The position numbers were made by a program, and so were the translations under genes. Positions 1 through 12,700 of a stretch of 64,000 nt of DNA are shown piece after piece (the stretch's first letter is position 1; each line of letters begins with the position of its first letter). Below the pieces are notes generated by a model. It saw nothing but the letters and a program-made list of their open reading frames with translations. It had not been told where the DNA came from and did not search any database. The stretch spans positions 868,001 through 932,000 of the forward strand of contig CAUJRU010000137.1 of NCBI GenBank assembly GCA_963277665.1, written 5' to 3'. This DNA is from Viscum album. Its lineage: Eukaryota; Streptophyta; Magnoliopsida; Santalales; Viscaceae.

Positions 1-1080
1 TATTCATGATAATTCTGACCTCTTATGTTAATATTATGGATAGGTCTCTGATGGCTATAATTTAATTTTATGTTAAGTTAGGGTTGACAAGAACTCATCC
101 TACTCCTAGTGGAAGCTTCATTGGTCCCTTTAATGAGAAGAAGAAGAGTGATAAGTCTCATACAAGAAGAATTAGTGGTGGTCCCTGATAATATACTTTC
201 TCTAAATAATTTTTAGTATATGTTAAAAGGTCAATAACTTGTTTCCAATGTGGAAATTTTTGGTATTTGATGAATGATTTCATGAATGCACCAAATATCT
301 ATATCTATTTTGGATGATTTTGTCACTTTAAATGGGTTTTCCATGTTTTTATCACACCACATACTGATATAGACTCGTTAGTATAGAGAGGATCTATAAC
401 ATAGTCAGATGATTCAAGAACATTGGGGTTCCATCCATAGGCATTAGGAATTAAGCTTCTTCACATAGTGTATGAGTATTTAGTAGAAACTGATGTTGGT
501 CCTATGATATTTAGTGGTACCATTAATATTTCTTTTATATTTAGTGGATAATTTATTTGATACTACTTCCTTTAATTATTTTGTATGAAAACACGCTATA
601 GATTTGTTGAATATTTCTATAGATCTTATGAATTATGTTATGGAAATTGTGATGCCTATTGGGATGATGAGAGAGAAGGGTCTCTGATGCCCCTATTGTA
701 CTTTATCTTTATTATAGATTGATATAATCTAGTACTTTTTGGTTCTCAATATGAAACCCTTGGAAATCATTAACATAATAGATTGAATTATTGATTATAA
801 ATCATGAATTGACTATTATTTTTGGTGGGTCGATTTTACTACCCTTGAGCCCGAGTGTCATGTTTTTCAGGGTGAATGGGACTTGAGGTCTAGCTGAGAT
901 ACTCCCCATCTTCTAGAGTTTGGTATGATGATATCCATGTTTTTTTGAACTAGAGTTGGAATATTCATGTTGTGTACTTCCTCCAATAGTGGATGAGTTT
1001 CCATATTTTATTTCATAATACTTGTCTAGTTTTCCATTGGATAGAGGAGTGGAGTTCTCTATCGACTTAGTGTCGAGTAC
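1..1080 (+). pseudogene. Gag C-terminus and aspartic protease relic of element 1
   Basis: A CFQCGN stretch near 245-262 resembles the first half of a retroviral CCHC zinc knuckle; the second half is lost. Around 515-620 a reading similar to FSGTINIS is followed by a garbled stretch where the protease active site (D-S/T-G in the family) should be, so the catalytic triad cannot be seen. From about 985 to 1080 comes a stretch like the family's linker before RT (PLDRGVEFSIDLV is readable after frame changes). The identification depends mainly on its place directly upstream of a clear RT. Confidence 0.5.
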
Positions 1081-1084
1081 CTAG

Positions 1085-1800
1085 TTTGTATCCTTTATCT
1101 TTTACCTTACAACCCCAGACGAATTGAAGGATTTAAAGGATTAATTGGATGAATTTATTCCCAAAGGTTACATTAAACCTAGCGTGTTGCCTTAAGGTAG
1201 CACTAATGATTTTTTCCAAGAAGGATAATGAAACCCTTCACTTGTGTGTTGACTATTACGAGATAAATCATTCCATATTCAAGAATAAGCACCCCTTATA
1301 CTAGATTAATTATTTTATTAATTAGCATAAAGGGAATAATTGATACTCTATGATTGATCTGCGGTCTAGTTACCACCTAATTGGGATCAAGGAATCTGAT
1401 ATCCCGAAGACCATTTTAAGGATAAGGTATGGCCACTATAAGTATCTTATTATTCCCTATGATCAATGCACATACTGTGTTTATAGTGTTTATGAATAGT
1501 ATTTTCCACCAATACCTCATTTCTTCCATTATGATATTCATGGATGAAATCTTGGTTTACTCTAAAACTAAGGAGTATCAAGTGCATCTCTTGAGACTAT
1601 TTCTGGATATTTTGAGGAATGACCGACTTTATGCAAAGCTTTCAAAGTGGTAATTTTAGTTTTTAGAGGCGATGTTATTAGGCATATGGTCTCAGAACAT
1701 GGTATCTCAGTTTATCCTGAGAATGTGAAATATATTATGTATTGGGATGAACTGAAAAATGTCTTTGATATTTATATCTTTTTAGGATTAACTGAGTATT
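1085..1800 (+). pseudogene. Reverse transcriptase domain relic, element 1
   Basis: This region once encoded the RNA-dependent DNA polymerase that copies the element's RNA into DNA. Readable landmarks in order are ELKDLKD with IPKGYIKPSVLP near 1116-1190, IDLRSSYHLIGIKESDIPK near 1351-1410, RYGHYKYLIIPYD near 1424-1463, the catalytic box as FMDEILVYSK near 1537-1566, and LRNDRLYAKLSKW ending at 1650, all collinear with Ty3/gypsy RT. The second catalytic aspartate of the F-x-D-D box is glutamate (codon GAA). Stops and at least three frame changes break the frame. Confidence in the domain is high; exact ends are approximate. Confidence 0.88.
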
Positions 1801-1879
1801 ACCATTGATTCATTAAAGATTTCTCAAATATGTCTTATTCATTGAACATTTTCTCTCAAAAGGGATTGAAGTAAATTTA

Positions 1880-2260
1880 GAATTTGAAGTGTCAGGCTTC
1901 TTTCAATGAGTTTAAGAATAATTTGAATTCATCTATAGTGTTGACTCTACCAGAGGATAGATATGGCTATGTGGTCTTCTATGATACTTCAAGTTCAGGT
2001 TTGGTATGTGTTCTCATACAAGGAGATCATTTGGTGGACTATAGTTCTCATCATCTTCAAAATCATAAGAAGAATGATCCCACACATTATCTTGAACTTT
2101 TAGCTATGATGTAATCTCTTAAGAGTTGTTTAAACTACCTTTTCAGAGAAATGTTTATCATTTACTCTGATTATAAAATCTTGAGTTATATCTTCTTGAA
2201 AAATATTTTTATCTCTATCAGAGGTGATGAGTAGAGTACCTGAAATCATTTGACTTTGAT
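1880..2260 (+). pseudogene. RNase H domain relic, element 1
   Basis: The family's RNase H removes the RNA strand after reverse transcription. A continuous open stretch (1884-2111) reads as the start of the gypsy RNase H: SFNEFKNNLNSSIVLTLPE, then YDTSSSGLVCVLIQ (the family has a D-A-S-x-x-G-x-G-x-V-L motif; the first Asp is kept), then PTHYLELLAMM for the family's P-T-H-D-L-E-L-A-A. It follows RT closely, as expected. The part after 2114 is frame-broken and fades by about 2260. Confidence 0.85.
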
Positions 2261-2399
2261 ACCACCTAAAAACCTAGAAAGGAGAATGTTTTTGTCGATT
2301 CTCAAAGAAGGTAACTACCATCCAATGCCATGAATTAATCTTTAAAGGAATGTAATCTCATAGATCTCTTTACTCACATGCCTTTGGGAGTCTAAGAGG

Positions 2400-3880
2400 A
2401 TGGGATATAGGTTTTTTTGGAAAGTGTTCAGTTAACATCCTCTCTTCTTGAGAATATTATCTAGGAGAAAAATCTTGATGATGAGTTTTTTGGAATTATG
2501 TATTATTTATATGGTAGAGAGACCATATTTAAATGGACCCTATCTTCAAAGGGTGTCCTTTTTTTTCAAGAACCATTATGTCATTTCATAACCCATGAGG
2601 ATGGTTGTGTTGGGGAACAATTATCATTCCCATTAGGTGGTTCACTTGGGCTTGATGTAGATGTTTTATGATATGAGGCATCAGTTTTGGTGGCATTGTA
2701 TGAAATAAGACATCACTTATTCCATTTTTCATTGTTATACCTACCAACAGGTCATGGTCGAGCATTAAAAGCCTTCAAGTTTGCTTCAGTCCCTTCATAT
2801 ATCTATTTAGAAGTGAGATAAGATATCAATGGAATTTATGGTTGGGTTTCTATGTATTCCTCAAGGAAATAATTTGATTTGGGAAGTGATTGATTTATTA
2901 GCCAAATAAGATCACTTTAATTCCATTTGTGATACCACCAAAGCTGAGGACTTGGGAAATTTGTATATACATGTGATCATTAAATTAACTAGTGTTCCAT
3001 CAACCATTTTTTCAGATAGGGATCCCGAGTTCACATTTCATTTTTCAAGAGGCCTCCAGGAGGTGATGGTATCCCATGTAATGTTGAGAAAAACATACCA
3101 TCCTCAGATCTATGGTTAGACATTATGAGGGATGTTGGAGGACATTATTTATTATTATGTCCTAGTATTTAGAGGTTATCGGGATTATCATTTGGGACTG
3201 GTCAAGTTTTTCTATAATAATAGATACCAAATATCCATTAAAATGGAACCCTTTGAGTATCAGTATGTCTAACCATGTAAATATCAACTCTACTGGTTAG
3301 ATATTGGCGATTATTCCCTTATAGGACCTAGTTTAGTCTAGGAGATGATGAAAATACATATGATTTAAAAGAGGTTATTGATTACTAGAAGATAATATAA
3401 ATCTTATGGGGATCATAATAATTATCCTTTAGAATTACCAGTTGGATACTTGGTGTTTTTGACAGTATCACCTTAATTGGGTGACAAATGACTTGGGAAA
3501 TAGTGGAAGTTAACACTAAGATACGTGAGACTATTTGAGGTTTCCAAGAATATTGGGAAGATGAATTACTATTTGTAATTTTCACCTCAGATGAAATAGA
3601 TCCATGATGTGTTTCATGTGTCACATATTATAAAATATATTTCAGACCCATATCATGTATTGAGTTGGGAGGACCATGATGTGGAACTTGATATTTATAT
3701 GACTGAGCAGCTAGTTTGGATTGTTGTTTATCATATGAAGGTTCTTCTTGGAATGACTACAAATCTAGTTGGTTTTGTGGCATCATGGTTCTAATTCTCA
3801 CAAGATGTGGGAACATGAGGCATTAATGAGAGAGTAATGTCCCCATATCTTTATGGACAAGTCTTATTGATAGGATTTAT
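2400..3880 (+). pseudogene. Integrase and chromodomain-like tail relic, element 1
   Basis: Integrase inserts the cDNA into the genome. A decayed zinc-binding part lies at about 2560-2790, with HCYTYQQVMVEH in place of the usual second Cys pair. The core has MEFMVGF near 2829-2849, where the family's first catalytic Asp is Glu, and SDRDPEFTFHF near 3015-3047, which keeps the second Asp. KTYHPQ and NNRYQIS follow in family order. The C-terminal part reads HDVFHVSHIIKYISDPYHVL at 3605-3660 and then a chromodomain-like tail to about 3880. Several stops interrupt it. A polypurine tract lies just downstream, which supports the end point. Confidence 0.85.
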
Positions 3881-3899
3881 GGGGACATAAAGAATTTAT

Positions 3900-3911
3900 G
3901 GTGGGGAGAAT
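3900..3911 (+). promoter_or_regulatory. Polypurine tract before 3' LTR, element 1
   Basis: GGTGGGGAGAAT directly precedes TGTAACATTT, the probable LTR start. The polypurine tract primes second-strand DNA synthesis. The arrangement matches element 5, where GGGGGGTAGAA precedes TGTAACAGCCC, and element 4, where GGGGTAGAA precedes TATAACACCC. Confidence 0.65.
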
Positions 3912-6172
3912 TGTAACATTTGGCACATGCGTTCTGGTATAATATTTTTTTATTTTGAATCTCCATGTTATCATGTTGATCTTTGATTATTACTGTTGGT
4001 TATTGGTTGTTACCATTTGTTTGATCCTTTTGAAGTGTTAAGGGAAATGGTTTTCTTTCATGTTTGAGAGGTTGGGAGGCATTCAGAAGTCTGGAATTAT
4101 AGTGGACAGGGGATTGTATCCAAAATAGCTACAAGAGGTCAATTGGATAGTTAGTGAGGGACACTAGCCAGCTAGTGTAAGGGTGAAATTAGGGTGTTGC
4201 TACAGTAATTCTGCCAACTATATGGTGAGAGAAACTAACTAGCTGATGGAATGTTGGAAGAAGTGGGCTCCTGTAGGAATCCCATTAGCCAACTTGTTGG
4301 AGCTCACCGGCTAGTCGATGGGACTTCTAGTTTCCCATGCATTTTTTCCAATGCCACTGGCTAATTGATGGGATCCAGAAGCTAGATGATGATTCTGATC
4401 TAGGTAAGGAAATCCAGGGTAGTATTATAATTTTTTCCTATTAATATCTATTTTAATTCCAAACACTTCTCCCTCAAACCTAATTAAACCCTCGTGATTT
4501 TTTAGACTCCCTTAGGGTGTTTTTGTCCCTTCCAACCTTTAAAATTTATGGATCTAAGTGTCATTTAATGCATTGAATCTCTTCCAGTATGTTTAATATT
4601 GATTTGATTATGAATTATCCTTTACTTGTCTCTATACTCCTTTAACAGTGGTGGATCATTTTGTTGTTGATGGATCCAACTATTGATTTATGATTTTTGG
4701 TTATAAGATTCTTATTTTACTGATTCTATCCCTTTTGAATCTTCAATTGAGGATTTAATTATGGTGTTTAGTGATACCTTGATTGAGGTATGTGGTTACA
4801 TAATGAAAGTACTATAAATAGAAACTATTGTTTCTTGTTTTATTTAAAATTGATTTCTAAATGATTATAGAAGAGTGAATTTGAATCATTGGTAAATGTT
4901 TTCAAAATTTCATGGGGTTTTTAATCCTATTTGTTTATGTATTTTTAAATATAGTGATGATTTATAGAAAATGGATTTGAAATATATAAAATATTTTATG
5001 AAAGAATTTGATGATGATTTATTGAGAGAAGATGGCATGAAATGATTTATGGTTTGAAATTAATAGATTTTTTTTAAATGAATTATTTTTAATTAAAACC
5101 ATTTGATGTTGGTTTTTGAAATGAAATGAAACTTTTAAAAATTGAACTTTGGGATGATTTGAAATTATTTTTTGAAATGATTTATGATTGATTGAAAATA
5201 AATATAATCCCTTGTATGTTTTATTTCCTTGAAGTAGATGGTATCCTGGGTAATTAGGTGGTAAGAACACACACTAGGGATGTATTATATCTACCTAGAA
5301 AATGAATGATGATGAAAATTCTAACAAAAATATGATGAGGTAAGGGAGTTCATTCTTCTAGTTTCTCTCTTATTTCCTATAGACTTGAGATCTAGGGATT
5401 TGTGAACACTTAGAGCCACATTTCACTAAGTTGTGTGAGAATACTTGTACTAACCTAATCTCAAGACTCATAACCATGGTGCTATGATTGTAAATTATTT
5501 ATAAATTTCAGTGTTTGATATAAATGTTTATTCATGATTGTTTTGATAGAAATGATTTTCTATACCTGTAATGATGGAAATGATCTATTATACCTGTTTT
5601 ATACTCACCATTGAAATGATTTGAAAATCATGTTTTGATATGAATTTTGAAAATATTACCATCCCATGTTTTATTTAAAATCAAGTATATTTTGTTTTTT
5701 TGATACAGACTACTTATAGAGTACTTGGTGGTATCCTACCGGGATTGTGTTTCTCACACTCAATTTTTACCTTCAAGCATTTTTATAATTTCTTATGTAA
5801 GGTCTAGAAAAAGATAAATCACCACTTGAAGGAAGTGGGTGTTCTTGATTATAGTGACTTTGGGAGTTAGCAGTGACATATGGAGTATATGATCCACTTG
5901 TTACATAGAGATCATGTGATGATGTATTTGATGGTTTTTAATGACTCAAGTTTATGTACTATTTTTTTGGAATTTTTTCTTGTATACTTGTGGTTATTTT
6001 CTCTTGAGGGGTATTTAACATACTAACTATTTATTGATTCTTATTTGCTGATTTGTTTTGTTGAGTTCATATTGTGCATAGATCATTCCATATTTATTTT
6101 TTTGATACCTAAGCACTAGTCGTTAACCCATAGGGATCGAGAACACCCTTTGGACCATGTTAGTATTGATCA
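3912..6172 (+). repeat. Probable 3' LTR of element 1
   Basis: It starts with TG right after the polypurine tract. The region has no coding capacity, carries a short repeated motif in its first 500 bases, and ends with TTGATCA next to a PBS-like TGGTACCAG. No partner LTR is present in the window, so length (about 2.26 kb) and right end cannot be confirmed. Two LTR tails elsewhere end in TTACA, which this one does not show clearly. Confidence 0.45.
4145..4400 (+). repeat. Short dispersed motif cluster in the LTR U3 of element 1
   Basis: Variants of a roughly 15-bp motif, GGCTAGTCGATGG, recur at about 30-70 bp spacing: GCCAGCTAGTG near 4158, CTAGCTGATGG near 4239, AGCCAACTTGTTGG near 4287, GGCTAGTCGATGG near 4309, GGCTAATTGATGG near 4359 and GCTAGATGATGA near 4381. 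Such clusters in a U3 can be promoter-proximal repeats. Confidence 0.5.
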
Positions 6173-7480
6173 TGGTACCAGTTTAGTTGGTTTTCTAGGT
6201 TGGTTCAATATATGGATTTTGTATTATGTGTAAAATTTATTATTTTAAAATTTACATGTTTTTTAATATTAATTTGATTTCATTTAACTTATTAACCATG
6301 TAATGGTAAAATATTTATGAATAATCCTTTTATTTTAATTACATCTTTAAATATAAATCCATTTATTTATGTTATCATGGTATTACATATATAATATAAA
6401 TAATTTAACATATAGAAAAAATAAATAAAACCTGACATGAACATGATATTTAACTAGCCATTTTATTATTGAGTGAACAATAAAAAAACCATTGAACCAT
6501 GAGAAAAAAAATTCTTTGATCCCATCTAGGATTGTTTTTATTGTATCCCACCCCTATCATGTGTATCACTTTGGTTTGTTTTTTCCTCATTACTATCTTA
6601 AATAAACTCTATGCACATTGGAGTGCTATCCTTTCGATGATTTTACTTCAATAATAGGTTAAGGGAATTAAAAATGGGGTTTATATTAAAATAAAACATG
6701 AGAAAGAAAACCTGTAAATAATCTGGGAGGGATGACTCTCTAGAAAATAATATAATTTAATAAAATAATTACAAAACCTGTGTAATAATTAAGTAAAAAC
6801 CCATACATATATATAGGTTGGTCTAAGCTCATGATCATCTCCCAGTGCAACAAATACACATTTAATATATCTGGATAGAAATAATTTTGATTTGATCTTT
6901 TATTAAGATAAAATACAAATGAATTAATCTGATTAATTATTAGATTAATCAATTAATTCATTTTATATTAATCTCAATCCAATCTGTTTTGGAGATACTC
7001 ATCCGTTGTAATTTTAAATAAATTAAATAAAATAATTTTATTTAAAATTAATTAAGTAATCATCTTGTACATATAGGAAACACGATTTACACCAATCTAA
7101 GCTACTCGACATGTCCCTTTTTTATATAATGAACTCATATGATATGTCATTTAACCAACATATGATGTAATTTCATGGCTTGTAATATCAAATAAATGAT
7201 ACACGAGACACATGAAAATTATGATGCCTCTACCAATCTAATACACATGGATTATATAGTATGAAACAACCATTAAAGACTTGTAGTTCCTTATTTTTTA
7301 TAGATTAATTAAGCATTTTATATAATATAAAACCTATAAATTGGTGTGAACTATCAAATTAATAACACATAAACTTGTATTGATGAGTTTTAATAGAGCA
7401 ATTAATTAATTTACTTTCCAAAAAAATTAATTTACACGGTGTACAACTAGGCTTGTCATTAATTCTGTGGATATGGGAAT
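6173..7480. other. AT-rich stretch without recognisable gene
   Basis: No convincing coding or RNA feature on either strand. The short open frames here lack known motifs. It may be the far part of element 1's LTR or an older, unrecognisable insertion. Confidence 0.5.
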
Positions 7481-7850
7481 GAATTAATTATTCCACATGA
7501 ATTTAATTACATCATGTGTGATTTATCTAAGTGACATGTGAATTAATTGCACAACATGTAAATTAACTGTGTGGTATGTGAATTAATTATGCCATGTGTA
7601 AATTAATTACACCTGGTGTGTATTAATTACACCACTTGTGTATTAATCACATAAAATGTGTATTAATTACCCCACATGTGAATTAATTACACTTTGTATT
7701 AATTAAATACAATTTATGTGAATTAATTACGTGACATGTGAATTAATTACACCACATGTAAATTAATTACATCACATGTGTATTAATTGCACCACATGTG
7801 TATTAATTGCACCACATGTAAAATAATTATAGAACATGTGATTTAATTAA
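7481..7850 (+). repeat. Minisatellite, unit about 20 bp, about 17 copies
   Basis: Tandem copies of a unit like AATTAATTACACCACATGTG run across this stretch, with units of about 18-22 bp and substitutions such as GTGTATTAATTGCACCACAT. Every unit pairs an ATTAATTA core with a CATGTG/ACATGT step. The copies near 7735-7830 are most alike, the left end most diverged. Confidence 0.85.
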
Positions 7851-7984
7851 TTACTTTTCATATTTTGACCACTTGGTCACCATGTCATGTGTCATTACAT
7901 GGAATATTGGAAAAGTTACATTCCATGTAACCATGAAAACCGTGTGCCACCTCTAGATTATTCTTTGGAAGTTATTCATATATT

Positions 7985-9400
7985 ATTAACTGATATGGGT
8001 TATATAAGTGAGAAAAAGAGATGAAAAGGAGATATCTTGAAAATCACATTAAAATAACAATTTTATTAAAATTAAGACTAAATTTTAAATATTTAAAGGA
8101 TCAATAATCAATAAATAATTATAAATTTAATGCGACTATTATGATATAACTCACCATTTGAAAATTCAGTGGAAGTGCATAATGGGCATATGGATGAATT
8201 GACTTTTTTTGGATTCAATAGATCATTCACAATGTACATGACACATAAAAAACAATTTTTTTTATAAATAATATTGATAAATATTTTTTTGGAACTAAGA
8301 TAGAGAATATTTTCATGTTAATTTATATTTAATTCAGTAGCATGAAGAGATACCTCGATCTTGAGTTCTTTCTTCAATGTTGGTATTTTTCATCTGAGGT
8401 CCGTTCAGTTATATTTTCATTGTATTGATAAGGAACCAATGTATATCCCCTCTAGAAGTGATGCACATGCACTCCTTTGATCTTGGAATGTAATCTATGG
8501 TACTTCTAGTGTTAGTATGACAATATCGATAGTCTTGAATCCATCCTTTGATCAAAACCACGATCCCTTAGGTTAGGAAGGACTATCTCTTGATCTCTTT
8601 AACTTGAGAAAAATGAATGAGGAATAAAGAATCTCTAGATATTGAGAGGAAACCCTAGGGAAATTCTCATTGAGTGATTATTATCTAGGGAGGATAATGT
8701 TGTGCACAATTACTAACAACTCAAAATTCTAACAGTTTTCTATTTATAGATTTAGGGTTATGGTTTCATATTAATTAATATCATAAATACCATTAATAAT
8801 ATGTTAAACCTAAAAATAATCCCATGCCATGGAAAATAATAATAATAATATTCTATTATATAGTGTTCACTAACCTATGAAATGATAAATATTATATATT
8901 ATAGTAAAAAAATATTTTTGATTAGACTAATAACTATATTTTCATTCCCTCCTTGAAAATTATTGAATTTCTGAATAAATATCCTAAATAAATATTATAT
9001 ATATTATTTGGAGAATAAAATATTTATTTAATTAAATAAATAAATTATTAATAAATAATTATTTATTACCTTGTGAATAATAAGACATAAATATTATACA
9101 TTTAGAAAATAAATAAATATTATATTCACAATTTAGTGAATAAAATATTTATTTTGATATTCACATAATAAATTATTTATTAATTAATAGATAATTATTT
9201 ATTACCTTGAAAATAATAAGTGATAAATAAATATTATATACTCATGTAATTAAAAAATTACCTTGCGAATAAATATTTATTTAATATTTGTGATCATTTA
9301 ATAAATCCTAAATAAATATTACTTCTTGGTCTAGAGAATAATATTCTTCCAACTATTAAATATAAATAATATTTAATTGAGATCAAAGTTAACACTTTTT
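7985..9400 (-). repeat. Minus-strand LTR-like stretch with TATA box and AT-rich upstream repeats
   Basis: On the minus strand, CTATAAATAG lies at 8748-8739 and is followed by GC-richer, leader-like sequence (about 8735-8340). Upstream of it on that strand (8770-9370) are AT-rich near-repeats in which ATAATTATTTATTACCTTG recurs near 9052 and 9191, about 138 bp apart. This layout resembles a plant LTR with AT-rich U3. No partner LTR, PBS or target duplication was found. Confidence 0.35.
8739..8748 (-). promoter_or_regulatory. Possible TATA box of the minus-strand LTR-like stretch
   Basis: CTATAAATAG when read on the minus strand, in front of a relatively GC-rich stretch. In an AT-rich region such a motif can occur by chance, so support comes only from the change in base composition. 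Confidence 0.35.
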
Positions 9401-9408
9401 GTGTGACC

Positions 9409-9522
9409 CTCTAGGCCTCCCCCTTAGTGGAATTTGGTGGACCTACTTATAATGGCCCATAATCATGTAGTTCAACCCTTTGTGTGTTTCCAAAGCTAAT
9501 AATGCTTAGAGGAGGCCTAGAG
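9409..9522. repeat. Inverted repeat, 12-bp perfect arms
   Basis: CTCTAGGCCTCC at 9409-9420 is matched by its exact reverse complement GGAGGCCTAGAG at 9511-9522, with a 90-bp spacer. The arms are GC-rich in an AT-rich background. They lie shortly upstream of the TATA box at 9736, so they may be part of the U3 of element 2. Confidence 0.6.
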
Positions 9523-9735
9523 TGAGTCTAGAGGGGTTCAACTACTAAATTATAGAAATAGGAAGATTACATGACATGCAAGTGAGTTTCATGACTTGTG
9601 TGAGGTTTTCAAAATGTGTATTAATTCAAGGTTAAATACCTTTGAAGTGATGCATTTTTTGGTGTAAGTCAAAAAATAAACATTTATATGATGTGTAAGC
9701 TTTACACACCGTGTAAATCTCCCATGCATTGCATT

Positions 9736-9744
9736 TATAAAAGG
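9736..9744 (+). promoter_or_regulatory. TATA box, 5' LTR of element 2
   Basis: TATAAAAGG followed by a mixed-composition stretch, the same box as in elements 4 and 5. Transcription would start about 30 bases downstream. It is inferred to be the old LTR promoter. Confidence 0.5.
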
Positions 9745-12700
9745 TGTAGTGCTGGGATTTTCTTCAAAACCCTATGGACCTATCAAATCCAAGTGATCTG
9801 AAGACCCTTTTCTTAGGAATTTGGGGATTTCTTTATTGGGGATCAATCCTTGGCTTCCATCTTTGATCCGTGGTGACCTAAGGTGAGTTCTACTTAACTT
9901 TATTGCGGTTTATTCTCATTCAATCACAATTTCCTCCCTTTTTTTATAACTATATGATGCATGATCATATCCCATGTTTCTAATGGAGTTTTCTTGATTA
10001 TTTTTGGTGCAGTTATGCCACTCCATCCTTCGATGGATATAGATTCTTACGGGAGTGGTGATCAGATATTCGTAATGTTGTTCCATTCTCATGTGAATAT
10101 ATTTTATTCTTTTGAGATAGGGGATTCATGGATTATATTTTATTTATGTGTAATCATAAATTTATTAGGTTTTAACCCTTTTTATGTAAATGTAATTAAC
10201 CAATTAATATTGATCTGGATAAATAAATAATTGGTTAGTGATTATATTTTAATATTCTTTGTACCGTGATAGTTGTTTGCCTTTTGATTTTTCATATAGT
10301 GTCATATCTTTGATTTTATTTATTAGTATATTGTTATTCATGGATTATAACATTGAAATTGGTAAATAATTTAAATATGTAAATAATTTAATTAATTAGA
10401 TGAAGAATATAGAGGCATGTTTGTAATCTAGTGGTTGATGTAATTTGATTATAATCATTTTGATGCAATGTTCATGTTTACTTATATATATGATCTTCCA
10501 TGAAATTAATGGAATTGATAATTAATGAGAATCATGTTTATTCTTGTTTTTTATAATAAATAAAATGTATTTTAATTGATAATGGTCCTTATATAGGGTT
10601 TTTGAAACAAGAATAAATGCTAAGAGCATGTTTTTTCTTTTTATATCTTGTTATAGCTTGATGACTTAGGTTTCCTGTAGTTAGAACCTATGAATAATGA
10701 ATCGGTTAATTCAATGTGGAATAAGAACCAATTGTGCGATAAAGATAATTTTATAGGGCTTGATTTCCCTCTTCTTAATAAGGGAGAGTGCCTTATTTTG
10801 GATTCATGAGAGCTCATTTTCACATGATGGCTGAATCCCTTCTTTTGAGGGACCAATTTCCCTTTTGGATATTCTTTTTTATTTCTTGCAGCTTTTTTTA
10901 TGTGATCCTATGATGGTTGAGACTGGGACGGATGATTTGATATGTGGGTGGAGAGGCCCAAATGATGTGACATCAGTTGAATCCTATATTAGCGAGATGC
11001 ATAAGGATATGAATGTGGGTGTCAGGGATGACACTAGATATGATGGAATGGGTTGAAGTTGGGATTACTTGTTTATGTGATGCTAAGATCTGGGATGTTC
11101 TCTTATGAATCTTTTTAATGGCCAATGGAAGGGTTTCTTGTTTTATCTAAATTCCTTTCCCCATTGATTGAGGTAGCTGTATGTGCTTAGTTGCATGTTT
11201 CCTCTTGGTGACAGCTTAGGATAATTTTCCTAGAGTAAATAGTTTATGGAATGATGCTAATAATGAATAAATAATTCCTAACCCATGTGGCTGGTTGGTA
11301 CTGGAATAAAAATGCTAAAATATCTTAATCTTGATAAACCAAGTCCTCAGTTTAGATTATACCTGGAGGGCATGAAATTTACTATATTTATTAATGAAAT
11401 ATAATGTGAAATAATGGAAATTGTTAATTAATGTCCATTTAATTAATTAATTGAATTAAATTTTAAAAATAAAAGAATGAATTTAATGTAGTGATTTTAA
11501 ATTCTTGTGTACTTATAGGATATCTTGTCTTAGTAGTGGAAGAGGGGAGTCCGAGCAATGTTAGTTGTAGTTGTGCCTATGACTAGGTTGTTCCCTTAGT
11601 GTGGTCTTGATCTATATTTTATCATGTATATTTTTTGATTTCATATTCTACCCTATCCATATCGGTTAGGGAGAATGACACCTAGTGGACTCTTGGAGGG
11701 TGATTTCCCCAACATCCTGGTGGGGTGATGGTTGGTTGAATACCCCCTCTATCCCTAATATCTTCTCTTGGTAGTTACTTTTTCTAGTTTTCATGATGGT
11801 TAGTTTCCCCATATATGTGTGTATATGGATGTTATGGATTATGGTTATGTCCTATATATGTATTACCAAATATAGTATCCAAAATATTATTATAGGTGTG
11901 ACGTGTATATGATATGATGGCTTGAGGTACTTACTCAGTGTATGGGTTGTGATGGATTTAGATATAATACCCAATGTTTGATATACATCATATGGGTTGT
12001 AGTGGCTCTCAAAAAATACTTGGTTACTATATATGGATATGTGATATGGGAATATGTGATGATGTGATGCCTAAGGTGCATGTTGTGACACCTTTACTAG
12101 GTGTTTTTGAGATGGCCTATTGTGGAGAGAGATGGATCAAGACTTGCGATGTTGGGGAAGAGCGACAAAACAGCGGGGATGTGGGTGTGGGGTACCCTTG
12201 ATGATTAATTATTATATTATATTCTCTCTTATATGCGATACATGGTGAGAGTTATCCATGGTGAGGATGGGAACTTAGTATACATGTTTAGGTGATGAGT
12301 TAGTTTCACTATTTTTCACTATGATTTATCTTGCTTTCTTTATCTTTTGCATGAAAGGATCTGGGGAGGATCCTACTGAATATACGATTATGTTCACACT
12401 ATGTATATATAAAATGTTTTTCAGGTTAGCTAGAGAAGGTTGGAGATCAGGATTGATATTACTAGCTTGGGGTTTTATAGGAGATGTTTGGGATCCGTGG
12501 CCACTACCATCTTTATATTTTGGTACTTATAGTTTTCATTTCAGTTGTTATAGTAGTATATGAAATTTCATGTTGCATTTGGATTTTATTTATATATATA
12601 TATATTAGTAGGTGGTTATTGGTGTATCCTTCTTATCAATCTCTTAAACACATTTATCTTAGAGGGTAATTCCTCCAATATTCATGTTTATTATATCCTC

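Larger units (their letters stand above)
1..6172 (+). mobile_element. Element 1: decayed Ty3/gypsy (chromovirus-like) retrotransposon, left end outside window
   Basis: Reading + strand frames in order gives a gag-end zinc-knuckle relic, protease, reverse transcriptase, RNase H, integrase and a chromodomain-like tail, then a polypurine tract and an LTR starting TGTAACATTT. That order, with integrase after RNase H, defines Ty3/gypsy. The C-terminal tail past the integrase core suggests a chromovirus such as Tekay/Del. Many stops and frameshifts make it non-coding. Its 5' LTR and most of gag lie left of the window. The right end is uncertain: I place it at 6172, where TTGATCA is followed by a PBS-like TGGTACCAG, but it could extend further. 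Confidence 0.8.

Noticed and set aside
7481..7850. CRISPR-like array
   Set aside because: Units follow each other directly without unique spacers, unit length varies, and the context is a plant genome; it is a minisatellite.
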